Counted from the first letter of the stretch, positions 9,836 to 18,475 are shown. The stretch is DNA of 64,000 nt from Pseudooceanicola aestuarii (GCF_010614805.1 NZ_JAAFZC010000001.1:859501-923500); one strand, 5' to 3'. Translations and numbers: made by a program. The notes: generated by a model from the letters alone, not told the origin.

Positions 9836-10459
9836 ATGGGGCAGGTGCAGGCGGTCGTCTTCGACATCGGCAACGTATTGATCGGCTGGGATCCCGAAGG
9901 GTTCTATGACGCCCGCATCGGCCCTGAGAACCGGCGCGCCCTGTTTGCCGCCGTGGACCTGCACGGCATGAACGAACGCGTCGACCGCGGGGCGGACATG
10001 CAGATCGCCGTCGCTGCCCTGGCCACCGCTCATCCCGACCATGCGACCGCGATTCACCATTGGCACGACCATTGGCTGGAGATGGCATCACCCGACATCC
10101 CGCACTCCGCTCGCCTGCTGCGGGCGCTGCGCAGGCGCGGGGTGCCGGTTTTCGCGCTGTCGAATTTCGGCGCCAGCACCTTCGAAATCGCGCAGCAGGC
10201 CTACCCGGTGCTGCGCGAATTCGACGATATGGTGATTTCCGCCCACCACGGTCTGATGAAGCCCGAGGCCGGGATCTACGCCCTGCTGGAGACCCGCACG
10301 GGCCTGTCCGGCGACGCGCTGCTGTTCGCCGATGACCGCGCCGACAACATCGCCGCCGCCCGCGCGCGCGGCTGGCGCGGACACCTGTTCACCACGCCCG
10401 ACCTTTGGGCCGCCCGCCTGGTGGACGAAGGATTGCTGACCAAGGAGGAAGCCGCATGA
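9836..10459 (+). CDS. HAD-family phosphatase (HAD-IA, YihX-like)
   Basis: This 207-residue haloacid dehalogenase-type hydrolase has motif I FDIGNVLIGWDP (Asp10 nucleophile), motif II ALSNFG, motif III lysine in HHGLMKPE and motif IV FADDRADN. The usual second Asp of motif I is Gly, as in the YihX subgroup of sugar-phosphatases, so loss of activity should not be assumed. The ATG at 9836 is chosen because AAGGAG (9822-9827) lies 8 bases upstream; a longer frame inside the UPF0178 gene lacks support. It overlaps the next gene by 4 bases. Confidence 0.85.
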   Translation: MGQVQAVVFDIGNVLIGWDPEGFYDARIGPENRRALFAAVDLHGMNERVDRGADMQIAVAALATAHPDHATAIHHWHDHWLEMASPDIPHSARLLRALRRRGVPVFALSNFGASTFEIAQQAYPVLREFDDMVISAHHGLMKPEAGIYALLETRTGLSGDALLFADDRADNIAAARARGWRGHLFTTPDLWAARLVDEGLLTKEEAA

Positions 10460-11382
10460 CCGCCCCGTTCATCACCTTCGAACAGGGGGAATCCGTTCTG
10501 GACTGGATCGCCCTGTCCGATGCCATCGCCGCCGGCCATGATCTGCCGAAGGCCGAGATCGGGGATACGTTTCTCTATCGCGGGGAAGATACGCTTCTGT
10601 CGAGGTCGGCCTGGATCACCGGGCTGGGTGTGGCGGTGAAGACGGCAACGATCTTTCCCGGCAACAAGGCCCAGGGCCGCCCGGCGGTGAACGGGGCGAC
10701 GAACCTGTTCTCCGACGAAACCGGGATGCTGGACGCCAGTATCGATTTTCACCTGATCACCAAGTGGAAGACCGCCGGCGACAGCCTGCTGGCCGCGCGC
10801 CGCCTGGCCCGGCCCGACAGCCGCCGCATCCTGCTGATCGGCGCGGGCACCGTGGCCACCAACATGCGTGCCGCCTATGCCACCGCTTTTCCCGACGCGG
10901 AATTCACCGTCTGGAACCGCAGCCCCGCCGGGGCGGAGGCAATGGCCAGCGCACATCCCGGCATGCAGATCGCCACCAGCCTGGAACAGGCCGTGGCGCG
11001 GGCCGACATCATCTGCTGCGCCACCATGGCGACCGAACCGGTGCTGCGCGGCGCCTGGCTGCAACCGGGCCAGCATGTCGATCTGATCGGCGCCTACCAC
11101 GCCGGCATGCGGGAGGCCGATGACGACGCCCTGCGCCGGGCCAGCCTGTTCGTCGACAGCCGCGACACCACGCTGGACCACATCGGAGAGCTGAAGACGC
11201 CGCTGGCCGACGGGGTGATCACCCCCGACGACATCCGCGCCGATTATTACCAGCTGGGCACCTTTGCCCGGCAATCGGAGGACGAGATCACCCTGGCAAA
11301 GAACGGCGGCGGCGCGCATCTGGACCTGATGGTCGCGCGCCATATCCTGACCGCCTGGACCGCGCGGCACACGGCGGAATGA
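10456..11382 (+). CDS. Ornithine cyclodeaminase / mu-crystallin family protein
   Basis: This 308-residue member of the OCD/mu-crystallin family has an NAD(P)-binding site ILLIGAGTVATNMR at about 131-144. The substrate-side segments VKTATIFPGNK and SRSAWITGLG are also present. Family members cyclise ornithine to proline or reduce ketimines and lysine- or arginine-derived imines, and the substrate here is unresolved. It starts within the HAD stop and ends within the start of the hydrolase gene (ATGA both times). The set fghA to hydrolase therefore looks like one transcript. Confidence 0.85.
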   Translation: MTAPFITFEQGESVLDWIALSDAIAAGHDLPKAEIGDTFLYRGEDTLLSRSAWITGLGVAVKTATIFPGNKAQGRPAVNGATNLFSDETGMLDASIDFHLITKWKTAGDSLLAARRLARPDSRRILLIGAGTVATNMRAAYATAFPDAEFTVWNRSPAGAEAMASAHPGMQIATSLEQAVARADIICCATMATEPVLRGAWLQPGQHVDLIGAYHAGMREADDDALRRASLFVDSRDTTLDHIGELKTPLADGVITPDDIRADYYQLGTFARQSEDEITLAKNGGGAHLDLMVARHILTAWTARHTAE

Positions 11383-12329
11383 ATATCTTTCTCCTTTCAA
11401 TTTTGCTGCTGATCGCGCTGGCGCTGCTGATCGGCCTGGGCCCCTACCTGCGGGAGGCACGGCGCCGCCCGGTGACAGAAGCCGACCGCGCCGCCGCGCC
11501 GGGCCAGTTCGCCGATCTGTCGCAGGGTCGCACGCATTATCGCTGGTACGACCGGTCGCGCGGGCCGGTGGCGGTGCTGGTCCACGGGCTGACCTCCCCC
11601 TCCATCGTCTGGCAGGACATCGCGCCCGCCCTTCAGGCGCAGGGCTACCGGGTGCTGGTCTACGATCTTTACGGGCGCGGCCTGTCGGACCGCCCCAAAG
11701 GCCCCCAGGACGAGGCGTTCTTTGTCACCCAGCTGGAGGACCTGCTGGCCGATCAGAAGATCGCCGATGACATCACCTTTTTCGGCTATTCGATGGGCGG
11801 CGCGATCACCGCCGCCTATGCCGCGCGCCATCCCGATCAGGTGCTGCGCCTGGTGCTGGTCGCCCCGGCCGGGATGGGGCGATTTCCCGGTGGGCTGATG
11901 CAACGGATGCGCGATGCCGAGCTGATCGGCGGCTGGATGGTGCGGGCGCTTTATCCGCGCGCGTTTCGCCGCGCCTGCGAGCATGGCCGGCGCAAGCTGG
12001 GCGTCCCGGCCCAGGCGGCGGTGGAACAGGAGGCCCAGTTGCGCTATCGCGGGTTCCTGCCTGCGGTTCTGTCCTCCCTGCGCGGCATTCTGCGGCACCC
12101 GATGGAACAGCCGCATCGCAAGCTCTCGCGGGAGGACGTGCCCGTCCTGGCCATCTGGGCCGAGGCCGATCGGACCATTCCGCTGGAATGCCTGGGCACG
12201 CTGGCGCAATGGAACCGCATGGCGGTCCATCATCAGGTGCCCGGTGCCAGCCATTGGATACCGCTGACCCATCCCGACGCGGTGATCGACGCCTATCGCC
12301 AATTTCTGGCCACGCCCGACGCGCATTGA
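11379..12329 (+). CDS. Membrane-anchored alpha/beta hydrolase
   Basis: A hydrophobic N-terminal segment (about 1-22, no cleavage site obvious) precedes a 290-residue alpha/beta hydrolase domain. The oxyanion motif LVHGLTSP is near 67-74, the nucleophile elbow GYSMGG gives Ser138, the Asp lies in AEADRTIP and the His in GASHWIPL. It probably acts on an ester at the membrane face; the substrate is unknown. It is the last gene of the overlapping set. A hairpin follows before the convergent MFS gene. Confidence 0.82.
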   Translation: MNIFLLSILLLIALALLIGLGPYLREARRRPVTEADRAAAPGQFADLSQGRTHYRWYDRSRGPVAVLVHGLTSPSIVWQDIAPALQAQGYRVLVYDLYGRGLSDRPKGPQDEAFFVTQLEDLLADQKIADDITFFGYSMGGAITAAYAARHPDQVLRLVLVAPAGMGRFPGGLMQRMRDAELIGGWMVRALYPRAFRRACEHGRRKLGVPAQAAVEQEAQLRYRGFLPAVLSSLRGILRHPMEQPHRKLSREDVPVLAIWAEADRTIPLECLGTLAQWNRMAVHHQVPGASHWIPLTHPDAVIDAYRQFLATPDAH

Positions 12330-12346
12330 TGCCGGAGGCGGGAACA

Positions 12347-12372
12347 GCCGGTCGGGCAGCGGGCCGACCGGC
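12347..12372. terminator. Hairpin between convergent hydrolase and MFS genes
   Basis: GCCGGTCGG (12347-12355), loop of 8, CCGACCGGC (12364-12372) form a perfect 9-bp stem. It sits in the 63-base space between two converging genes and could stop transcription from both sides. No T-run is present. Confidence 0.5.
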
Positions 12373-12392
12373 CCCGCGCCTGTCCCCTCCGC

Positions 12393-13637
12393 TCAGGCGG
12401 CGGCGGCCACCGGGCCGCGCCTTTCCCGCACCGGCAGGTGCACCAGCGCACTGAACGCGCCGACCCCGACGCCGAACCACCACACCAGATCATAGCTGCC
12501 GTAGACGTCATACATCCGCCCCCCCAGCCAGACACCCAGGAACCCGCCCAGCTGGTGACTGAAGAAGACGATGCCATACAGCGTGCCCATATAGCGCAGC
12601 CCGTAGATATGCGCGATCAACCCCGAGGTCAGCGGCACGGTCGCCAGCCACAGCCCGCCCATCAGGACCGAAAAGATCAGCACCGTCGCAGGCGTCATCG
12701 GATACAGGATGAAGGCGGCCGCGACGATGGTGCGCAGGGTGTAGATCCCCGCCAGCAGGTATTTTCGCTGGAACCTGTTGCCCAGCCACCCGGCCAGCAG
12801 CGTGCCGCAGATATTGGCCAGCCCGATCAGCGATATCGCCACCGCCCCCAGGGCGGAGGTCGTGGTGATGCCGATGTTGTGCAACACGCCGCCGGGCAGG
12901 ATCGGGCCGCACATTTCGGTCACGAAGGCGGGAAAATGCGCGGTGATGAAGGCCAGTTGGTAGCCGCAGGAGAAAAACCCCAGGAAAATCAGCGCAAAGC
13001 TGGGATCGCGCGCCGCCTTCAGAAGGATCTGGCCCATGCTCTCCTCCAGCTCCGCCTTGGTGGCGGGCGGTGTCGGCGAGCGCATGAACGGCAGCAGCAG
13101 CAGCACGCCCAGGATCATCGCCGCAAAGGTGAGAAACACCTGCTGCCACGCCATCTGCGTCAGCAGGAATTCGGCCAGCGGCGCACCAAAGACCTGTCCC
13201 GCCGACCCTGCCGCCGTGGCAATGGCCAGCGACATGGACCGGTTGGCATCCGACGACGCCCGGCCCACCACCGCCAGGATCACGCCGAACCCGGTGCCCG
13301 CGATGCCGAAACCGACCAGAATTTCCAGCATCTGGTGCGCTTCCGGCGTGACCGCCACGGAACTCAGCACCAGCCCCGCCGCATAGATCACAGCGCCCAG
13401 AATGATCGCCACCCGGTCGCCCAGCTTTTCCGCGAAGGCCGCGAACAGCGGCTGGCCGATCCCCCAGGCCAGATTTTGCAGCGCGATGGCCAGCGAGAAT
13501 TCAGCGCGCAGCCAGCCGAAATCCTCGGCGATCGGGATCTGGAAGACACCGAAGGACGCGCGGATGGCAAAGCTGACCAGAATGATGGCACAGCCTACGA
13601 TCAGCACGGGGGTGAACAGGCGGGGGGTTGTGGACAT
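12393..13637 (-). CDS. Major facilitator superfamily transporter
   Basis: This 414-residue protein has about 12 hydrophobic segments and a central cytoplasmic loop near 195-215 (SPTPPATKAELEESMGQ). The SFGVFQIPIAEDFGWLRAEF start and the GLANICGTLLAGWLGNRFQR repeat of the A-type loop resemble monocarboxylate/oxalate-formate-type MFS carriers, but the substrate is not determined. The chosen ATG (13635-13637) follows GAGGAG on the minus strand; a much longer open frame upstream is antisense to zapE and rejected. It is divergent from zapE across 141 bases. Confidence 0.87.
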   Translation of the reverse strand: MSTTPRLFTPVLIVGCAIILVSFAIRASFGVFQIPIAEDFGWLRAEFSLAIALQNLAWGIGQPLFAAFAEKLGDRVAIILGAVIYAAGLVLSSVAVTPEAHQMLEILVGFGIAGTGFGVILAVVGRASSDANRSMSLAIATAAGSAGQVFGAPLAEFLLTQMAWQQVFLTFAAMILGVLLLLPFMRSPTPPATKAELEESMGQILLKAARDPSFALIFLGFFSCGYQLAFITAHFPAFVTEMCGPILPGGVLHNIGITTTSALGAVAISLIGLANICGTLLAGWLGNRFQRKYLLAGIYTLRTIVAAAFILYPMTPATVLIFSVLMGGLWLATVPLTSGLIAHIYGLRYMGTLYGIVFFSHQLGGFLGVWLGGRMYDVYGSYDLVWWFGVGVGAFSALVHLPVRERRGPVAAAA

Positions 13638-13778
13638 CGGGAGCTCCTCGTTGCCGGGGACGTTACCCATGCATCTGCAAGGGTCAAGCGCACATCCGTG
13701 ATGCGTCTCATTCCGGTTGGTGACGGATCGGCGCTGGCGCCTCTTCCCCCCGGCGCGGCTTGGCGCTAGGTCAGGGGC

Positions 13779-14840
13779 ATGTCCCAGTCGATGACCCAGA
13801 TCTATGCCGATGCGGTGGCCGATGACCACCTGACCGCCGACCCCGCGCAGGAGGCCGTGCTGCCCGAATTCGACCGCATCCGCGAGGCCCTGAACGCCCC
13901 GCGCAAACGCGGCCTGTTCCGCCGCGCGCCGGAACCGCCCAGGGGGCTGTATATCTGGGGCGGTGTCGGACGCGGAAAATCCATGCTGATGGACCTGTTC
14001 GCGCAAAGCCTGGACGTGCCGCATCGCCGGGTGCATTTCCATGCCTTCATGCAGGAAATCCACGAGGGGATGCACGCCGCCCGCGCCAGCAACACCGCCG
14101 ACAGTCTGGCACCCGTGGCCGCCCGCGTGGCCGAAGAGGTGCGCGTCCTGGCCTTTGACGAGATGCAGATCAGCGATATCGCCGACGCGATGATCGTCGG
14201 GCGCCTGTTCGAGGCGCTGTTCGCCGCCGGGGTCGTCGTGGTCACCACCTCGAACCGCCATCCCGATGATCTGTACAAGGACGGCCTCCAGCGAGAGCGG
14301 TTCGTGCCCTTCATCGCGTTGGTGAAGGAAAAGATGGTCGTGCACGAACTGGCCAGCCCGCGCGATTACCGCCAGAATCGCCTGTCCGGCAGCCCGGTCT
14401 ATTTCACCCCTGCCAATGCGGAGGCCCGTGCCGCCATCGCCGCCATTTGGGAGGATCTGACCGGCGGCGAGGGTGCGCCATTGGTGCTGAAGGTCAAGGG
14501 CCGCGACGTGACCCTGCCCGCCTATCGCAATGGCGTGGCGCGGGCGAAATTCCACGATCTCTGCGGGCGGATGCTGGGACCGGGGGATTATCTGGCCATC
14601 GCCGATGCCGTTCGCGTGCTGATCCTGGAGGACATTCCCCGTCTGGGCCGCTCCAATTTCAACGAGGCCAAGCGGTTTGTCACCCTGATCGACGCGCTCT
14701 ACGAGGCGCGGGTGCGGTTCATCTGTTCGGCCGCCGATGCGCCGGAATCGCTCTATCTCGAAGGCGAAGGCGCGTTTGAATTCGAACGTACCGCCAGCCG
14801 GTTGCGCGAAATGCAGGCCGAGGACTGGGCGCGCGACTGA
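13779..14840 (+). CDS. zapE: Cell division protein ZapE (AFG1-type ATPase)
   Basis: This 353-residue AFG1/ZapE ATPase has Walker A GGVGRGKS at about 61-68, Walker B VLAFDEMQISD near 125-135 and a sensor segment VVTTSNRHPDDLYKDGLQR. In gammaproteobacteria ZapE associates with the Z-ring under low oxygen, and the mitochondrial homologue assists turnover of respiratory complexes. The role here is inferred from family. A second in-frame ATG lies four codons in. The stop is followed directly by the CCCCCGCGC element shared with three other genes. mbfA converges after only 10 bases. Confidence 0.92.
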   Translation: MSQSMTQIYADAVADDHLTADPAQEAVLPEFDRIREALNAPRKRGLFRRAPEPPRGLYIWGGVGRGKSMLMDLFAQSLDVPHRRVHFHAFMQEIHEGMHAARASNTADSLAPVAARVAEEVRVLAFDEMQISDIADAMIVGRLFEALFAAGVVVVTTSNRHPDDLYKDGLQRERFVPFIALVKEKMVVHELASPRDYRQNRLSGSPVYFTPANAEARAAIAAIWEDLTGGEGAPLVLKVKGRDVTLPAYRNGVARAKFHDLCGRMLGPGDYLAIADAVRVLILEDIPRLGRSNFNEAKRFVTLIDALYEARVRFICSAADAPESLYLEGEGAFEFERTASRLREMQAEDWARD

Positions 14841-14849
14841 CCCCCGCGC
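14837..14849 (+). repeat. Post-stop element copy 1 (zapE)
   Basis: CTGACCCCCGCGC spans the zapE stop codon (TGA is bases 2-4 of the element). The identical 13-mer occurs in the same register at the stops of three other plus-strand genes in this window. Confidence 0.6.
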
Positions 14850-14850
14850 C

Positions 14851-15822
14851 CTATCCCGATCCGATCAGCACCCCGGCAGCAAAGACCAGCGCCCCGCCCA
14901 GCACCACCTGGAACGCCGCGCGCAGCATCGGCGTTTGCATGAACCGGTTCTGGATCCAGGCGATCGCCCACAATTCGACAAAGACGACGATGATGGCGAT
15001 CACCGTGGCGGTCCAGAAATCCGCGATCAGATAGGGCAGCGCGTGGCCCAGCCCGCCCAACGTCGTCATCACGCCCGAGGCCACGCCGCGTTTCACCGGC
15101 GATCCCCGGCCCGAAATCTGGCCATCGTCGCTGGCCGCTTCGGTAAAGCCCATGGAGATCCCGGCCCCGATGGAGGCCGCCAGCCCGACCAGAAACGTGG
15201 TCCAGGGATCGCGCGTCGCAAAGGCGGTGGCGAAGATCGGCGCCAGCGTGGAGACAGAGCCATCCATCAGCCCCGCCAGCCCCGGCTGCACCCAGGTCAG
15301 GATGAACTGGCGATGGGCGGCCTGACCTTCCTCGGTGCGGGCAGGATCGTCCAGGTGGGTGGCTTCCAGCCCCTCGGCGCTGCGCTGGTGGCCGGCCTCG
15401 TCGGCGGCCAGATCGCCCAGCAGGCGCCGGGTGGCGGCGTCCTGGGTGCGCGCGGCGGCGGTCAGGTAGAACCGTTCGGCGTCCCGTTCCATCTGGGCGG
15501 CTTCGGCGCGGATGCGGTCGATCCCCAGGTTCTCGATCAGCCAGACGGGACGGCGGGTGTGGAAACCCGCCACATGTTCGCGCCGGATCAGGGGAATGAC
15601 GGCGCCGAACCGGGCTTCGTGCAGGGCGATCAGGCGGCTACGGTGTTCGTCTTCTTCGGCGGCCATGCCGTCGAACACCTGCGCGGTACCGGGATAATCG
15701 GTGCGCAGGCGTTCGGCATAGTTGCGAAAGATCCGGGCGTCGTCCTCCTCCGACGAAATGGCAAGGGCCAGGATCTCCTGTTCGCTCAGGTCATTGAAAC
15801 GTCGTCTGTTCAGGAACCGCAT
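14851..15822 (-). CDS. mbfA: Membrane-bound ferritin A (ferritin-like / VIT1 fusion, iron exporter)
   Basis: This 323-residue protein has two parts. Residues about 1-165 are a rubrerythrin/ferritin-like four-helix domain rich in Glu (ISSEEDDARIF, AAEEDEHRSR, AADEAGHQ), which should bind a di-iron site. Residues about 175-323 are a CCC1/VIT1-type membrane domain (QPGLAGLMDGSVSTLAP, ASIGAGISMGFTEAASDDG, several membrane helices). This is the layout of MbfA, which in Bradyrhizobium and Agrobacterium exports iron and is controlled by Irr. GGAGA precedes the ATG. It lies 25 bases after the NYN gene and may be co-transcribed with it. I saw no clear Irr box. Confidence 0.9.
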   Translation of the reverse strand: MRFLNRRRFNDLSEQEILALAISSEEDDARIFRNYAERLRTDYPGTAQVFDGMAAEEDEHRSRLIALHEARFGAVIPLIRREHVAGFHTRRPVWLIENLGIDRIRAEAAQMERDAERFYLTAAARTQDAATRRLLGDLAADEAGHQRSAEGLEATHLDDPARTEEGQAAHRQFILTWVQPGLAGLMDGSVSTLAPIFATAFATRDPWTTFLVGLAASIGAGISMGFTEAASDDGQISGRGSPVKRGVASGVMTTLGGLGHALPYLIADFWTATVIAIIVVFVELWAIAWIQNRFMQTPMLRAAFQVVLGGALVFAAGVLIGSG

Positions 15823-15847
15823 CGCCTGTCTCCGGTGGAAATGGGGG

Positions 15848-16555
15848 TCAGTCCAGCCGCCGCACCATCAGCTGATTGCCCGGCCCGCGCTTTGTCTCGA
15901 ACCGTTTCAACTCCCCGATCAGGTCCGAGAACTTCCGCTTGCCATAGCTGCGGGTGTCGAAATCCGGGTTCTCGGCGGCGACATACTGGCCCAGCTGACC
16001 CATGGGATACCAATCGTCATCCGTCTCGATCTTGTCCATGGCGCGGATGATCAGCTCCACCGCCTCCTGCGGCTGGCGTTTGCCGGTGGGCTTGGCGCCG
16101 GTGGGGGCCGTGGCCTCGTCGGCGATGTTCTCGATCAGGATGAACCGGTTGCAGACATTGCGCAGGGCCTCGGGCGCCTTGGCCTCTCCGATGCCGATCA
16201 CGTCCAGCCCCTGTTCGCGGATGCGGTTGGCCAGCGCGGTGAAATCGCTGTCCGAGGAGACAAGGACAAAGCCGTCGAACCGTCCCGTATGCAGGATGTC
16301 CATCGCGTCGATCACCAACCCGATGTCGCTGGCGTTCTTGCCCTTGGTATTGGCTGTTTCCTGATGCGCCACCAGCCCCAGAGACCGGGTCTGTTCGGCC
16401 CATGGGCGCAGGCGCTCCGCGCTCCAGTCGCCATAGACGCGGCGCAGGGCCGGCTCCCCGAAGGAGGTGATTTCCTTGAGGATCGGCTGGGCAAAGCGGG
16501 CGGGAATGTTGTCCGCGTCGATCAATACGGCATAAAGCGGGCGCTGCTCGGGCAT
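15848..16555 (-). CDS. NYN domain / LOTUS-like protein (LabA/DUF88 family)
   Basis: This 235-residue protein begins with an NYN (PIN-like RNase) domain. The acidic residues are seen in YAVLIDADN (Asp13, Asp15), ASDIGLVIDAMD and VSSDSDFTALANRIRE. A C-terminal segment (about 160-235: QEAVELIIRAMDKIETDDDW, YGKRKFSDLIGELKRFE) resembles the OST-HTH/LOTUS RNA-binding fold. Family members are thought to cut RNA. A second, shorter NYN gene lies at 40.9 kb. It precedes mbfA in the same direction by 25 bases. The upstream 218 bases contain a G-rich tract. Confidence 0.86.
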   Translation of the reverse strand: MPEQRPLYAVLIDADNIPARFAQPILKEITSFGEPALRRVYGDWSAERLRPWAEQTRSLGLVAHQETANTKGKNASDIGLVIDAMDILHTGRFDGFVLVSSDSDFTALANRIREQGLDVIGIGEAKAPEALRNVCNRFILIENIADEATAPTGAKPTGKRQPQEAVELIIRAMDKIETDDDWYPMGQLGQYVAAENPDFDTRSYGKRKFSDLIGELKRFETKRGPGNQLMVRRLD

Positions 16556-16718
16556 GTCATCTCCGTGTCGGGGACGGCGCCCCGGTTTTCGCGCCGGACC
16601 GGGGCCGGACGCCTTCGCGTCAAGGGTAGTCGCCCCCCCCGGGATTGCAATGCGTCACGCGCGTTCCCTCGTGTCAGCGCGGGCGGCACCGGGGTTGCCG
16701 CCAGGGGCGGAGCGGGTT

Positions 16719-16755
16719 GGGGGCGGAGCGGGGCCGGACTGGGGGCGAACAGGGG
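16719..16755 (+). other. G-quadruplex-type tract
   Basis: Four runs of 5, 4, 5 and 4 guanines (16719-16723, 16730-16733, 16741-16745, 16752-16755) are separated by loops of 6, 7 and 6 bases, meeting the standard G4 pattern with four tetrads. It lies between the end of the lysR gene and the start of the NYN gene, both on the minus strand, so the G-rich strand is the template strand. The word GGGGCCGGACGCC occurs twice around it (16601-16613 and 16752-16764). Confidence 0.55.
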
Positions 16756-16773
16756 CCGGACGCCCTGCCCCGG

Positions 16774-17676
16774 TCATCCGCCGGCGGCCATATGGGCGGA
16801 TAGCGCGTCGGCCAGGTGGTCGAAGACGATGCGGATGCGGCGGCTGGTGTGCAATTCGCGATGCGTGACCAGCCAGACGGGGTAGGCGAACGTGACTTCC
16901 GGGAGCACGGCCTCCACCTCCGGGGTAATGCGGGCGACGTCCTCGGTCATCACGGCCAGACCCAGCCCATGTTTGACCATCTCCCACAGGGTCAGCCCGT
17001 TGTCGGTGGTCAGGCGGATGTTCTCCCGCGTCAGGGGCAGGCCGCGTTGATGCATATAATGCAGCGTCTCATCGGTATTGGTGAACGCGACATAAGCATG
17101 GCGGGCCAGATCCGCCGCCACGGCGGGCCGCCCCGTCCGGTCAAGGTAGCGCGTCGCGCCATACAACCGTCCGACCCCCTCCCCCACCAGCCGGGCGGTC
17201 AGCTCGGGCTGGGTGGGGCGGACGTGGCGCACGGCGATATCGGCCTCCCTCCGGGGAATGTCGGCCAGGGTGTTCTGGGCCAGCACCGTCACTTCCACCT
17301 CCGGCGCGATGCGCGACAGTCGCGCCAGGATCGGCGGCAACACCAACGCCGACAACACGTCGCTGGCAGAAATGCTGACATGACCCTTCACCGCTTGCGC
17401 CTGCCCGGTGGCGGTCAGGGCCATGCGGGTTGCCGCCTCCTCCATCGCGCGCAGGTGGGGCAGCAGCGCCTGCCCCGAGGGCGTCAGCACCAATGTGCGC
17501 CCCACCCGGTCAAACAGGGTCACGCCCAGCTTCTCCTCCAGCGCGGTGATCTGGCGGCCCAGCGTCGGCTGTGTCTGACCCAGCAGGCGCGCGGCCGCGG
17601 ACAGCGATCCCGTCTCTGCCGTGGCAAGGAAGGCGCGGGCCTGGTTCCAGTCAAAGCTCGCCGATGGGTGGGTCAT
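16774..17676 (-). CDS. LysR-family transcriptional regulator
   Basis: This 300-residue LysR regulator has an N-terminal winged helix (FDWNQARAFLATAETGSLSA then AARLLGQTQPTLGRQITALEE, about 8-48) and a periplasmic-binding-like effector domain from about 90. The effector is unknown. The ATG at 17676 gives the normal N-terminus, but no ribosome site is visible before it, and an ATACG-TATT-CGTAT palindrome overlaps the start codon. This is consistent with autorepression. It is divergent from the methyltransferase gene across 97 bases, its most likely regulatory target. Confidence 0.88.
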   Translation of the reverse strand: MTHPSASFDWNQARAFLATAETGSLSAAARLLGQTQPTLGRQITALEEKLGVTLFDRVGRTLVLTPSGQALLPHLRAMEEAATRMALTATGQAQAVKGHVSISASDVLSALVLPPILARLSRIAPEVEVTVLAQNTLADIPRREADIAVRHVRPTQPELTARLVGEGVGRLYGATRYLDRTGRPAVAADLARHAYVAFTNTDETLHYMHQRGLPLTRENIRLTTDNGLTLWEMVKHGLGLAVMTEDVARITPEVEAVLPEVTFAYPVWLVTHRELHTSRRIRIVFDHLADALSAHMAAGG

Positions 17677-17688
17677 ACGTATTCGTAT
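17675..17688. promoter_or_regulatory. Palindromic operator candidate at the lysR start
   Basis: ATACG-TATT-CGTAT is a perfect 5-bp inverted repeat covering the lysR start codon, within the 97-base divergent region shared with the methyltransferase gene. Binding here would block lysR translation or transcription start. LysR sites usually have a T-N11-A form, which this can accommodate. Confidence 0.45.
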
Positions 17689-17773
17689 AAGGCAACACCG
17701 GATTTGGGCAATTCCCCATGAGCCACACACGGGGCACAAAGGCCGCGATACTTGAGCATGAAGGGATTTTCAC

Positions 17774-18394
17774 ATGAAAGACGCCACCGCATTCTGGGAC
17801 GGCATGGCCCGCAGCTACGCCGACCGCCCGATTTCCGACCCCGCGGCCTATGACCGTACGCTTGACCGGGTGCGCAGCTACCTTGCCCCCTCCGACCGGG
17901 TGCTGGAAGTCGGCGCCGGCACCGGTACCACCGCCATCCGCCTGCGGCCGCATGTCGGAAGCTACGAGGCGACGGACCTGTCGGACAACCTGATACAGAT
18001 CGCCCGCCAGCGCGCGGCGGAGGCCGACGCCGCCCCGATCACCTTTCGCACCGCCGACCTGATGGAGCGTCCCGAAGGCGCCCCCTATGACGTGGTGATG
18101 GCGTTCAACCTGCTCCACCTGGTGGAGGATATCGACACCGCGCTGGCGCATCTGGCCGGGCTGGTGAAGCCCGGCGGCTACGTGATCACAAAATCCGCCT
18201 GCCTGGGCAGCGGGCTGCATTGGATGCGCCCGATGATCTGGGTGATGCAGCAACTGGGCCGCGCGCCCTATGTCGCCTTTCGCAACGTGGAGGAGTTGCA
18301 GAACGCGGTGGAGCGGCAGGGGCTGAAGATCCTGGAGACGGGAAATTATCCCGCCCGCCCGATCAACCGCTTCATCGTCGCGCAAAAGGTCTGA
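17774..18394 (+). CDS. Class I SAM-dependent methyltransferase
   Basis: This 206-residue Rossmann methyltransferase has motif I VLEVGAGTGTT at about 43-53, the acidic end of strand 2 in EATDLSDN, and the motif IV strand DVVMAFNLLHLVED. It resembles small-molecule or ubiquinone/menaquinone-type methyltransferases; the substrate is not identifiable. AAGGGA precedes the ATG. It is divergent from the LysR gene, which probably controls it. The stop carries the CCCCCGCGC post-stop element. Confidence 0.84.
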   Translation: MKDATAFWDGMARSYADRPISDPAAYDRTLDRVRSYLAPSDRVLEVGAGTGTTAIRLRPHVGSYEATDLSDNLIQIARQRAAEADAAPITFRTADLMERPEGAPYDVVMAFNLLHLVEDIDTALAHLAGLVKPGGYVITKSACLGSGLHWMRPMIWVMQQLGRAPYVAFRNVEELQNAVERQGLKILETGNYPARPINRFIVAQKV

Positions 18395-18403
18395 CCCCCG
18401 CGC
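18391..18403 (+). repeat. Post-stop element copy 2 (methyltransferase)
   Basis: CTGACCCCCGCGC spans the methyltransferase stop codon, in the same register as at zapE, yqaA and ispH. Confidence 0.6.
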
Positions 18404-18475
18404 CCGGGCCATGGCACCGCCGCCTGCCCCGCGCGGGATCTTGCCCGGCCCCGCCGCCCGTGGCATTGGCCGCAC

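Noticed and set aside
9836..10459. HAD protein as an inactive enzyme because motif I lacks the second Asp
   Set aside because: The YihX-like subgroup normally has Gly-Asn there, so the change is a subgroup trait.
13638..14555. Long N-terminal extension of the MFS gene into the zapE region
   Set aside because: The extension is antisense to zapE, has no MFS-like sequence, and a good ribosome site precedes the internal ATG at 13637.
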